Origin: CAYMLL01 sp964390645
GTDB lineage: Bacteria; Planctomycetota; UBA8108
Direction: 5' to 3'
NCBI GenBank assembly: GCA_964390645.1
Contig: CAYMLL010000338.1
Location: 1-7,451, forward strand
Length of the DNA stretch: 7,451 nt
How positions within the stretch are numbered: position 1 is the stretch's first letter; the number at the start of each line of letters is the position of its first letter. Both the position numbers and the translations under genes were made by a program. Of this stretch, positions 1 through 6,218 are shown piece after piece. The notes under the pieces were generated by a model, which saw only the letters and a list, made by a program, of their open reading frames with translations, was not told the origin of the DNA and searched no databases.

Positions 1-14
1 GTTTCGCGGAATTC

Positions 15-30
15 CGGGGGCGCGCCCCCG
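15..30. repeat. 16-bp perfect GC palindrome upstream of the propeller gene
   Basis: CGGGGGCGCGCCCCCG is a perfect palindrome that could fold as a 6-bp stem with a CGCG loop. No T-tract follows, so it is not a standard intrinsic terminator. Its C-run (25-29) could instead pair with the G-run at 36-42, which leads into the Shine-Dalgarno sequence GGAGG (41-45) of the next gene. Whether it ends an upstream gene, controls translation or does nothing cannot be decided from the sequence. Confidence 0.5.
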
Positions 31-52
31 ACGCAGGGGGGGAGGATTTGAC

Positions 53-961
53 GTGACCCTTCTTGTCGCAAGCTCGCGGACCGTCTACGGCTGTGGACCG
101 TCACTCGAGGAGCCCGTTCGCGCGCTCGTGTCGTTCCACGACGGAGAGCTGGGTTATCTTCGTTCGGCTCGTGTCGTTCCGGGTGGCGGCGTCTCTTCTC
201 TCCTCCTGGCGGGCGCGCAGCGCGGTCTCTACGTGACGCCCCTGGACAGGCCGGGCGCGCCACCGGAGGTCTACCCCCTGCCTCGCGGCCGCCGGAGTCG
301 CCGCGGTGTCAACAGTGCCGTGCTCGTTGGCGACCGACTGCTTGCCAGCCACTCGGCGTTCGGGGTCGTGGCGTGGCGGCGCGGGTGCGAGGACCCGCCG
401 CGGCTCGTATTTGACGCCGTCAAGGAGAACGCCTCGTCGGTGCGGGAGGTTCAGCGACTTCCCGATGGTCGTGTCGTCTTCGCGGCAGGCAGTGACCTGC
501 GGACGTTGAGTCCGGAAGCGAGTCCGGCTTCGTCGGACGTGATCGCCAGCGCTCCTCGCGAGATCACGGCGCTCGAGGCTCGACCCGGTGGGGTCGTCGT
601 GGGTACGCGCGACGGTCGCTTGCTCGCGTGGGATGACGGGGACCACGACCTGCGCGAGATCGCCCGCTGGGGACCGCATCCGGTCTCCGCAGTGCGCGCG
701 GCGAGCTTTCAGGGAAAGCCGTACTACGTCGTCGCCGCGAAGCTCAGCGGGGTCCATGCGAGCGACTACGACGGACTCGAGGAGACCTTCTACTGCGCCC
801 AGGAGCGGATTCGCTGGGTCGCCGCCACGTGCGACGCGATCTTCGGCGTCGAGGAGTCGGGTCGGCGTGTGCTCGTGTGGAGCTGGACACGTCGCGACCG
901 GCCGGCCGGGTACTGGACCTTTCGCGAGCCGGTCGAGGCGCTCTCGGTTTCCATCTCCTGA
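53..961 (+). CDS. Beta-propeller (WD40/PQQ-like) protein, function unknown
   Basis: I do not recognise a specific family. The 302-residue product reads as a beta-propeller: short hydrophobic strands alternate with Gly/Asp turns, for example GLYVTPLD (58-65), GVVAWRR (104-110), DGRVVFAAGSDLRTL (138-152), GTRDGRLLAWDDG (184-196) and VLVWSW near the C-terminus, suggesting six or seven short blades. There is no signal peptide or membrane segment, so it is probably cytoplasmic. The GTG start at 53 is supported by GGAGG at 41-45 with 7-nt spacing. However, the frame is open back to the window edge (Arg/Gly/Pro-rich upstream reading), so this could be the C-terminal domain of a longer protein. It converges on the 975-2111 gene with a 13-bp gap. 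Propellers of this kind usually act as binding scaffolds. One family worth testing is the beta-propeller partner of MoxR-vWA ternary systems, but no MoxR or vWA gene lies in the window, so this is only a suggestion. Confidence 0.72.
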   Translation: MTLLVASSRTVYGCGPSLEEPVRALVSFHDGELGYLRSARVVPGGGVSSLLLAGAQRGLYVTPLDRPGAPPEVYPLPRGRRSRRGVNSAVLVGDRLLASHSAFGVVAWRRGCEDPPRLVFDAVKENASSVREVQRLPDGRVVFAAGSDLRTLSPEASPASSDVIASAPREITALEARPGGVVVGTRDGRLLAWDDGDHDLREIARWGPHPVSAVRAASFQGKPYYVVAAKLSGVHASDYDGLEETFYCAQERIRWVAATCDAIFGVEESGRRVLVWSWTRRDRPAGYWTFREPVEALSVSIS

Positions 962-974
962 ATCCGAAGCCGTC

Positions 975-2111
975 TCAGTCGCCGTCGTCGATGTCGGCCT
1001 CTTCGCGGAGCAGGGCTTCCATGATGTAGCCCTCGGCCGTCTTGTCCGGTCCTCCGCTGCCGCTCAGAGCGCGGTACTCGGCGCGGATCCGCCGTCGGTA
1101 GTAGGACGCGAAGATCTCCTCCGCCGTGGGCTCGCTGTCCATCGGGGGCGTGTAGGTGGCCTCGCGGCCGAGGATCTTGTGGACCTGGTCGCGTGAGATT
1201 ACCTGAAGGCCGTGATCGCTCATGTGGGATTGCAGCAGCTGCAGCTCCTCGTGCGGCAGGCCGAAGAGGAACTCCCGGAATGCCTGGGTCTGACCGGGAG
1301 TGACCTGCTCGCGAGTGAAGAAGCTGAGAAAGCGAGGCTCGCACTCCTCTCGAATCAGGGAGAGCACCTCGTTGCTGCCAAAAAGCGTGCCGTAGATCGT
1401 GTTGCTGCGGCTGCGCGCCTTCCACGCGGACAGGAGCACGGTGTGGAAATCGTCAGCCTTCTCGTCGTCTCGATCGTTCCAGATGTTGAGCAGCTTGCAT
1501 GCCGCCGCCTTCCGCAAGACCGCGCTGTTGCGGTGGTTCGCGACCACGTAGGCCAGCAGCTCCTCGGTGAGCTTGCGAAAGATCCCGTTTTCTTCGAGAT
1601 CCCGGAGCTCGTGCAGGAGCGGCTCGAGGGTGCTGATGGCTCCCGTCTGATCGCCGCGGTCGTCGGCGTTACGGTCGAGCTTGCGATTGGAACGGTTCGC
1701 TTCGGCCCGAGCGTCGTCGAGGCACGGCTCGAGGCAGTAGCGCAGGCTCTTGAAGAAGTTGACGCGGGCGAGCACGACGGCGCGACCGAGGGTGGCGCCG
1801 GTGGGAATGGTGAAATCGTGAGGCAGCCAGTCGTCTCGACAGAGCGTCTCGATCAAGGAGTCATGGCTTCTCGTGCGTCTGCCGAGGCTCTCGGAAGACG
1901 GTGTGATGGGGGTTGCCTCGAGCGCGTGAACGAGGGGCGGCAAGGTGCTGGCCGCGCGCTCGAACACCTTGTCGATCTCCCGGCGCACACCGTTGGAGAC
2001 TCCGTCGAGCTGGGTGATGATCCTGCGAACGGTTTGGCTCGAGTCCGGCGGCAACGCAGCGAGAAGCGGTTTGAGCTCAGATTCGAGCGCGGCGAGAGAA
2101 ACGCTCTTCAT
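975..2111 (-). CDS. Helix-rich hypothetical protein (378 aa)
   Basis: I do not recognise this protein. It is predicted soluble and mostly alpha-helical, with no signal peptide or membrane segment. The N-terminal third contains heptad-like leucines (residues about 1-70). A polar Asn/Asp/Arg-rich stretch (about 140-158) looks like a linker. It is followed by helices (LHELRDLEENGIFRKLTEEL, then a segment rich in Trp/Phe/Leu), and the C-terminus (about 328-378) has a basic YYRRRIRAEYR patch and an acidic tail. Residue variety (Y, F, W, M, N, K, H) and third-position GC favour this strand over the long antisense frame. The ATG at 2111 overlaps the stop of an upstream minus-strand reading frame as ATGA, which suggests translational coupling; there is no clear separate Shine-Dalgarno. 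The frame is also open upstream to the N run without another start codon, so a longer protein cannot be fully excluded. Confidence 0.75.
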   Translation of the reverse strand: MKSVSLAALESELKPLLAALPPDSSQTVRRIITQLDGVSNGVRREIDKVFERAASTLPPLVHALEATPITPSSESLGRRTRSHDSLIETLCRDDWLPHDFTIPTGATLGRAVVLARVNFFKSLRYCLEPCLDDARAEANRSNRKLDRNADDRGDQTGAISTLEPLLHELRDLEENGIFRKLTEELLAYVVANHRNSAVLRKAAACKLLNIWNDRDDEKADDFHTVLLSAWKARSRSNTIYGTLFGSNEVLSLIREECEPRFLSFFTREQVTPGQTQAFREFLFGLPHEELQLLQSHMSDHGLQVISRDQVHKILGREATYTPPMDSEPTAEEIFASYYRRRIRAEYRALSGSGGPDKTAEGYIMEALLREEADIDDGD

Positions 2112-2283
2112 GAAGACGGCTCGTGGGTCGGAGTCCTGGCCCCATTTGCGAAGTCGATTCTCGCGTGTCGTAGAGAGACCGTCAACAGGTAGTTGAGAAA
2201 GTGCTTCGTCGTCCCGCTGGCGTGGTCTCGTTCGAGATCGAGATACCGGAACGGGGGCCGTGGGTCGCAGCGCCGAGTCTCCC
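2108..2283 (-). CDS. 3' end of an unknown gene, truncated by the assembly gap
   Basis: The minus-strand frame running from the N run to a TGA at 2110-2108 encodes about 57 residues. These include a hydrophobic/charged segment FRYLDLERDHASGTTKHFLN followed by YLLTVSLRHARIDF. Its third codon positions are about 72% G/C, comparable with the neighbouring 378-residue gene, and its stop overlaps that gene's ATG as ATGA, the usual arrangement of co-translated genes. It is therefore probably the C-terminal end of the upstream gene of the same operon, with its 5' part lost in the gap. The fragment is too short to assign a family. The competing explanation is that the downstream gene's own frame, also open here, is the real one; that frame has only about 53% third-position G/C and an Arg/Ser-rich product, so I rank it second. 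Confidence 0.5.
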
Positions 2284-2293
2284 NNNNNNNNNN
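2284..2293. other. Assembly gap (10 Ns)
   Basis: Ten consecutive undetermined bases. A round-number N run is usually a placeholder for a scaffold join of unknown length rather than ten real missing bases. The sequence just to its right (2308-2370) is extremely GC-rich and palindromic, which commonly breaks assemblies. Adjacency and distance between the left and right blocks should not be relied on. Confidence 0.95.
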
Positions 2294-2371
2294 GTGGTGG
2301 GGGCGTACCTCCCTCTCCCGCCCGGGGGGCCGGGGGGCGCCGGGCCGTGGCTCCGCGCTAGCGCGCGCGGA

Positions 2372-2386
2372 CGAGTCGGGGACTCG
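2372..2386. repeat. Perfect 6-bp hairpin with 3-nt loop
   Basis: CGAGTC-GGG-GACTCG forms a perfect stem-loop in the gene-free region between lpd and the assembly gap. It has no adjacent T-run on either strand, so terminator function is not shown. It lies just left of the larger complementary segments at 2405-2570 and could belong to the same structured element. Confidence 0.5.
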
Positions 2387-2404
2387 CGATCCGAATCCGC
2401 TCTC

Positions 2405-2570
2405 CCCACGGGCCATCAGCTCGAGTTTCGCCATCGAGCTGCTCGCCGAAGGGTCTTGCCGGGAGTTTCTCGTCACCCTTTCGAGGCAGGCAGGTACGCA
2501 GAAACTCGTAAGCACTCCCCGGGAGGTCGACCGAGGCAGACCGGGCCCGTGGGTGATGGCGAAGCTCGAG
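2405..2570. repeat. Two crossing pairs of long inverted repeats (possible structured RNA or rearranged repeat)
   Basis: Segment 2420-2435 (CTCGAGTTTCGCCATC) is complementary to 2555-2570 (GATGGCGAAGCTCGAG) over 16 positions. The single non-Watson-Crick position is U-G in plus-strand RNA but A-C in minus-strand RNA, so the plus strand pairs better. Segment 2405-2414 (CCCACGGGCC) is perfectly complementary to 2544-2553 (GGCCCGTGGG). The two helices cross, so they are either a large pseudoknot, mutually exclusive folds, or the trace of a repeat copied in inverted and permuted order. Inside lies an 8-bp inverted repeat GAGTTTCT/AGAAACTC (2463-2470 and 2500-2507) enclosing a CCT-TTCG-AGG mini-hairpin (2477-2486). 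I do not recognise a known RNA family. Confidence 0.5.
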
Positions 2571-2617
2571 ATCGGGGGGAGAACGAGCACTCGCCGCGGT
2601 GTGTTATCGGTGCGAAG

Positions 2618-4015
2618 CTAGGTCTGGATCGACTCTTCGGCCCAATCGGCCGTCGCCTCCAGGATCGACTCGGAGAGCGTCGGGTGCGGATGGACGGTCT
2701 CGTGAATATCGTGAACCGTGAGCTCTGCCTTCTTGCCGAGCGTCACCTCGCCGATCAGTTCGGTCGCATCGGAACCGATGATGTGGGCCCCGAGAATCTC
2801 CCCGGACGAGGCCTCGGCGATGATCTTGACGAAGCCCTCGGTGTCGCCGACCGCGACAGCCTTGCCGTTTGCCGTGAACGGAAAGCGCCCGACCTTGACG
2901 TCGCGACCGATCCGGCGCGCCTCGTCTTCGGTGAGGCCGACGCTGGCGACTTGCGGGGAGCAGTAGATGCAGGACGGGATGGTCGTGCGATCGAAGGGCT
3001 CGGGGTCGTCGCCACAGAGGTGGGAGACTGCGTGCAACCCCTCGGCTGACGCCACGTGGGCGAGTGCGGGTGGACCGTTGACATCACCGATGGCGTAGAC
3101 GCCGGACACACGGGTCTCGAGGTGCTCGTCGATCGCGATCACGCCTTCTCGCACGTCGACGCCGATGCGATCCAGCCCGAGTCCTTCGGTATTCGCCTTC
3201 ACCCCGACGGCGACGAGGGCGACGTCCGCATCGAGTTCCACGGTCTGGCCGTCGCGTTCGATGTGCACGCGAACTCCGTCCCCGTCGCGTGCGGCCGAGA
3301 CCACCTTGCGACCCGCCAAGATCTCGATGCCGCGTTTCTCGAAGGAGCGCGTCAGCGCCCGGCAAATCTCCTCGTCGCCACCCGGGAGGATGTGCGGGAA
3401 GTACTCGACGAGGCTGACCTGGCAACCGAACACCGAGTAGAGGTACGCGAACTCGAGCCCGATCGCGCCGGCGCCGACGATGATCATGGAGCCCGGCACC
3501 TCGGGGAGTACCATCGCCTCCTTGCTGCTGATGATGCGCTCTTCGTCGAGCTCGACGCCTGGGACCGTCGAGGGGCGTGCACCGGTCGCGATGATCGTGT
3601 GGGTCGTCGAGAGCTCGATTGTAGATCCGTCCGGCTTATCGACCGCGATTCGATTCGCAGAAAGGAAGCGACCCGCACCCTTGTGCACGGTGATCCCGTT
3701 CTTCTTCATCAGGAATCTGACACCGCCCGTCAGACGATCCGCGGCGCCGCGGCTGCGATCGACGACCTTTTCCCAGTCGACGGTGACCTCCCCGACCTCG
3801 AAGCCCCAGTCCGCTGCATGGCGCAGAAAGTCGCGACGTTCCGCTGTCTTGAGCAGCGCCTTCGTCGGGATGCACCCCCAGTTGAGACAGACCCCGCCGA
3901 GACGATCCCGCTCGACGATCGCGACCTTCTTGCCGCGCTGCGCGGCACGGATGGCGGCGACATAGCCTCCCGGGCCGGCGCCGATGACGGTGAGGTCGCA
4001 GGAGTGAGTTTCCAT
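2618..4015 (-). CDS. lpd: Dihydrolipoamide dehydrogenase (E3)
   Basis: Cytoplasmic FAD flavoenzyme that reoxidises dihydrolipoyl groups with NAD+ in 2-oxoacid dehydrogenase complexes and the glycine cleavage system (EC 1.8.1.4). The 465-residue length is normal. In order: FAD-binding GAGPGG (12-17); redox-active disulfide CLNWGC (Cys43/Cys48) in GGVCLNWGCIPTK; ATGARP (143-148); NAD-binding GAGAIG (181-186) with Glu204 ending the second strand, as expected for NAD+ rather than NADP+; second FAD motif AIGDV (308-312); dimerisation domain with SPQVASVGLTE; and HPHPTLSE near the C-terminus, giving the catalytic His444/Glu449 pair. The ATG at 4015 has GGAG seven bases upstream. It is divergent from the symporter gene, and no E1, E2 or glycine-cleavage genes are in the window, so the complex it serves is unknown. 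A weak -35/-10-like pair lies on the minus strand at 4074-4069/4051-4046. All active-site residues are intact. Confidence 0.97.
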   Translation of the reverse strand: METHSCDLTVIGAGPGGYVAAIRAAQRGKKVAIVERDRLGGVCLNWGCIPTKALLKTAERRDFLRHAADWGFEVGEVTVDWEKVVDRSRGAADRLTGGVRFLMKKNGITVHKGAGRFLSANRIAVDKPDGSTIELSTTHTIIATGARPSTVPGVELDEERIISSKEAMVLPEVPGSMIIVGAGAIGLEFAYLYSVFGCQVSLVEYFPHILPGGDEEICRALTRSFEKRGIEILAGRKVVSAARDGDGVRVHIERDGQTVELDADVALVAVGVKANTEGLGLDRIGVDVREGVIAIDEHLETRVSGVYAIGDVNGPPALAHVASAEGLHAVSHLCGDDPEPFDRTTIPSCIYCSPQVASVGLTEDEARRIGRDVKVGRFPFTANGKAVAVGDTEGFVKIIAEASSGEILGAHIIGSDATELIGEVTLGKKAELTVHDIHETVHPHPTLSESILEATADWAEESIQT

Positions 4016-4129
4016 GAGCGGGCTCCGCGGTCTGTCAAGGAGGCCAAGATGGCGAGGTGAGGGCCCGGGTGCAAGGAAAAGGCGGTGTCAGGGCAGAGGG
4101 AAATGAGACGGTTGGAGGTGACTACCCCA

Positions 4130-4158
4130 TTGTCGTCGTGGGTCGGGCGTCGTATATG
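4130..4158 (+). promoter_or_regulatory. Candidate sigma-70-type promoter of the symporter gene
   Basis: TTGTCG (4130-4135) and TATATG (4153-4158) are separated by 17 bases and each matches four of six consensus positions. Initiation about 7 bases downstream would leave a leader of roughly 40 bases before the GTG at 4207, which carries a good Shine-Dalgarno. If real, it also argues against the two upstream in-frame starts. It rests on consensus similarity only. Confidence 0.35.
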
Positions 4159-4206
4159 TGTGGGTTGTTTCGACGCCGGACGGTCCGAGGCCGGAGGACG
4201 GAAGAA

Positions 4207-5793
4207 GTGAAGTATCTCGCGGTCTGGAAGCTCGCCATCCACTGGCAGGTCGTCCTCGCGATGATCGTCGGCGTCGCCATCGGGATCTGGATCCAGACCC
4301 ACGATGCCGAGCCCGCGATCGTCGGCGTCGAGTTCTCGTCCGACGAGGACGACGGCGCGGTCATCGTGAGTTCGGTGGACACCGGCAACATGAAGGGCGA
4401 GCTTGCGGTGGGGGACCGCGTGCTGCTGGCCAACGACGTCGCGATTTCCACCATCGACGAACTCGAGGCGCTGGTTCGTGAGCAGTCTCCCGGCATCACG
4501 GTCACTCTCGAGGTCTTGAGCGACGGCGCGAGAAAGATCGCCTACACGAAGACCGCGATGACATCGGGCTCGGTGCGTGCCGGTTGGATCGCGCCCTTCG
4601 ACTTTATCGCCCACCTCTTCCTCCGCATGCTCCAGATGCTGATCGTGCCTCTGATCGTCACCTCGATGGTCTCGGGCATGGTCTCGATCGGCGATCCGAA
4701 GTCTCTCGGACGCATGGGGCTCAAGACGTTTCTGTTCTACGTCACCACGAGCCTGCTCGCGATTCTCGTCGGCTTTGTGCTTGTCAACATGATCGGTCCG
4801 GGAGAGGGCGCGGAGCTGAATCTCAGCGCTGACGTCTCCGGGGAGGACTTCGACCGCGACGAGAATCCCTTCGGTATTCTGCTGCGCATGGTGCCGAGCA
4901 ACGTGTTCGGCGGGATGTCGAGTAACGGCAAGATCCTGCAGGTCATCTTCTTCAGTATACTCTTCGGAGTCTTCATCTCCCGGGTGGGTGGCGAGAGTGG
5001 CGCGTTCCTGTCGAAGCTGTTCCAGTCGGCCTTCGACGTGATGATGCGTATGGCCGAGTTCGTCCTCAGTCTCGTGCCGATCGGAGTCGTCGCGTTGATC
5101 GCTCGGGTGGTCGGCATGAGCGGACTGGATCCCTTCAAGGACCTCGCGATCCTGATGTTGACCGTGATCCTCGGGCTCGCGTTCCACGCCTGCATCACGC
5201 TTCCCTTGATCCTCCTCCTCATCGGACGCGTGAACCCTTTACGCTGGGCGAAGGCCGTGTCCCCGGCCCTGCTGATGGCGTTCTCGACGTCCTCCTCCTC
5301 GGCCACGCTTCCGGTCACCATGAGGTCCGTCAAGGAGCGTGGCAGGGCGAGCAATCGCGTCTCGTCCTTCGTGCTGCCCCTCGGAGCCACGATCAACATG
5401 GACGGAACGGCGCTTTACGAGTGTGTGGGCGTCCTTTTCCTGGCGCAGTTCTACGCCAGCAACAATCCGGACTTCGACCTGACCTTCGCGATGCAGGTTG
5501 TCGTCGTCGTCACGGCGCTTCTCGCTTCCGTGGGCGCTGCTGGTATTCCTGGAGCCGGACTGGTGATGATGACGACGATACTCAGTGCCCTGGGGCTGCC
5601 TCTGGAGGGGACGGTCTTTCTCCTGGCGATCGATCGTCCCCTCGACATGCTACGCACCGCGACGAACGTCTGGAGCGACACCACATGCGTCGCGGTGATT
5701 GCACGTGGGGAAGGGGAGGAGGGCATCGCCGGGGGAACAGGAGCCGGTCCTCCCGAGCCCGGCGATTCATCGTGGACAGAGAGTGACGACTGA
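4207..5793 (+). CDS. Dicarboxylate/amino acid:cation symporter with an inserted PDZ-like domain
   Basis: Inner-membrane secondary transporter of the SDF/DAACS family (GltPh, GltP, DctA relatives), driving uptake of acidic amino acids or C4-dicarboxylates with Na+ or H+. Diagnostic elements: serine-rich hairpin STSSSSATLPVT (360-371), NMDGTA (397-402), second hairpin GIPGAG (446-451), and DRPLDMLRTATNVWSD (476-491). The last keeps equivalents of GltPh Asp390, Asp394, Arg397, Thr398, Asn401 and Asp405; an Asp at the 394 position favours amino-acid over purely dicarboxylate substrates. Unusually, residues about 38-118, between membrane helices 1 and 2, form an HtrA-type PDZ-like domain (GAVIVSSV, LAVGDRVLLAN, DELEALV, PGITVTLEVLSDG); by family topology this loop faces the periplasm/outside. 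I chose GTG 4207 because GGAGGA (4193-4198) precedes it by 8 bases and helix 1 starts at once; a GTG at 4057 and an ATG at 4156 only add non-family residues. The C-terminal tail is acidic and Gly-rich. Confidence 0.93.
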   Translation: MKYLAVWKLAIHWQVVLAMIVGVAIGIWIQTHDAEPAIVGVEFSSDEDDGAVIVSSVDTGNMKGELAVGDRVLLANDVAISTIDELEALVREQSPGITVTLEVLSDGARKIAYTKTAMTSGSVRAGWIAPFDFIAHLFLRMLQMLIVPLIVTSMVSGMVSIGDPKSLGRMGLKTFLFYVTTSLLAILVGFVLVNMIGPGEGAELNLSADVSGEDFDRDENPFGILLRMVPSNVFGGMSSNGKILQVIFFSILFGVFISRVGGESGAFLSKLFQSAFDVMMRMAEFVLSLVPIGVVALIARVVGMSGLDPFKDLAILMLTVILGLAFHACITLPLILLLIGRVNPLRWAKAVSPALLMAFSTSSSSATLPVTMRSVKERGRASNRVSSFVLPLGATINMDGTALYECVGVLFLAQFYASNNPDFDLTFAMQVVVVVTALLASVGAAGIPGAGLVMMTTILSALGLPLEGTVFLLAIDRPLDMLRTATNVWSDTTCVAVIARGEGEEGIAGGTGAGPPEPGDSSWTESDD

Positions 5794-5806
5794 GGTCGGC
5801 GGCGGT

Positions 5807-5836
5807 CCGCCCGGGCTCGCCTGTTGCGGCGGGCGG
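5807..5836 (+). repeat. GC hairpin downstream of the symporter gene
   Basis: CCGCCCG (5807-5813) and CGGGCGG (5830-5836) form a 7-bp all-GC stem with a 16-nt loop, starting 14 bases after the symporter stop. There is no T-tract, so it is at best a weak or Rho-assisted transcription end. It may also protect the mRNA 3' end. Confidence 0.3.
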
Positions 5837-5852
5837 CGATGGGCCGCATACT
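5824..5852 (+). promoter_or_regulatory. Weak candidate promoter for clpS
   Basis: TTGCGG (5824-5829) and CATACT (5847-5852) are 17 bases apart, matching three and four of six consensus positions respectively. Initiation near 5859 would leave a leader of about 45 bases before the clpS ATG at 5904. It overlaps the right arm of the GC hairpin. In DNA this GC-rich, such matches can arise by chance. Confidence 0.22.
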
Positions 5853-5903
5853 TCTCCTCGTCGACCGATAGTCTTGCCTTCAAGCGCACTCGGAGCCCGA
5901 TCG

Positions 5904-6218
5904 ATGCAGGTCGTTCTCAACAGCGCCACGCCGGGAGCCGTTGGGCTGCCAGAGGCGGACACCGAGACCGGTGTAGAGTTCGATCGGCTATGGGACGTCG
6001 TCGTCTGGGACGACCCGATCAACCTGATGTCGTACGTCACGTACGTCTTTCAGAAGATCTTCGGGTACTCGGAGCAGCTTGCCACGAAGCTGATGATCGA
6101 GGTGCATACGCAGGGGAGGTCGATCGTCGCCACCGTCGCGCGGGAGAAGGCCGAGTTCTACATCGGTCGCCTCCATCAGTACGGGCTCCAGGCGACGCTC
6201 CAGAGGCAGAGTGGCTGA
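5904..6218 (+). CDS. clpS: ATP-dependent Clp protease adaptor ClpS
   Basis: Small cytoplasmic adaptor that binds N-end-rule substrates (bulky hydrophobic N-termini) and hands them to the Clp ATPase of ClpAP/ClpCP. The 104-residue product has a flexible N-terminal tail (1-28) and a ClpS core with WDVVVWDDPINLMSYV (30-45), FQKIFGYS (49-56) and LMIEVHTQG (63-71). Asp36, Asp37 and His68 correspond to E. coli Asp35, Asp36 and His66, which hold the substrate alpha-amino group. The W-D-D-P-I-N-L-M form, with Trp in place of the Asn before the two Asp, is the actinobacterial version rather than the proteobacterial N-D-D one. ATG 5904 is chosen because GGAG (5892-5895) lies 8 bases upstream; a TTG at 5874 in frame has no such signal. 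It overlaps the next gene by one base (TGATG). No Clp ATPase or ClpP gene is in the window. Confidence 0.95.
   Translation: MQVVLNSATPGAVGLPEADTETGVEFDRLWDVVVWDDPINLMSYVTYVFQKIFGYSEQLATKLMIEVHTQGRSIVATVAREKAEFYIGRLHQYGLQATLQRQSG

Larger units (their letters stand above)
2294..2617. other. Intergenic region without a convincing gene, rich in palindromes
   Basis: This stretch lies downstream of lpd and to the right of the N run. Reading frames are open on both strands (for example a GTG-initiated minus-strand frame from 2590 into the Ns), but their products are Pro/Ser/Arg-rich, lack a Shine-Dalgarno and show no fold pattern, so I call none of them. It contains CGCGCTAGCGCG (2354-2365, palindrome), CGAGTC-GGG-GACTCG (2372-2386, perfect hairpin), GGTCGACC (2525-2532), CGGGCCCG (2542-2549), and the longer complementary segments listed separately. 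No T-tract terminator for lpd is visible. Confidence 0.6.

Noticed and set aside
1212..2192. Long plus-strand frame (326 residues) over the 378-residue gene
   Set aside because: Antisense shadow: its product is made mostly of V, L, G, A, E, R and D with few aromatic residues, whereas the minus-strand product has normal residue diversity and a coupled start.
2294..2590. GTG-initiated minus-strand frame between lpd and the gap
   Set aside because: Third-position GC is high, but the product is Pro/Ser/Arg-rich, lacks a Shine-Dalgarno, and runs into Ns and palindromes. I treat it as non-coding, though a small gene is not strictly excluded.
4033..4038. Perfect minus-strand TTGACA upstream of lpd
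   Set aside because: It lies only about 18 bases from the lpd ATG, leaving no room for a -10 element and a transcription start before the gene.
3056..4060. Plus-strand frame antisense to lpd
   Set aside because: The minus strand encodes a complete dihydrolipoamide dehydrogenase with all active-site motifs.
4057..4206. Upstream in-frame starts for the symporter (GTG 4057, ATG 4156)
   Set aside because: They lack a good Shine-Dalgarno, add about 50 or 17 residues not seen in the family, and would overlap the candidate promoter; GTG 4207 has GGAGGA at proper spacing.
3730..5187. 485-residue minus-strand frame
   Set aside because: It is antisense to both the lpd start and the symporter core; its His/Asp/Glu/Arg-rich product is the expected complement of a membrane protein gene.
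5874..5903. TTG start adding ten residues to ClpS
   Set aside because: There is no ribosome site before it, while the ATG at 5904 has GGAG eight bases upstream.
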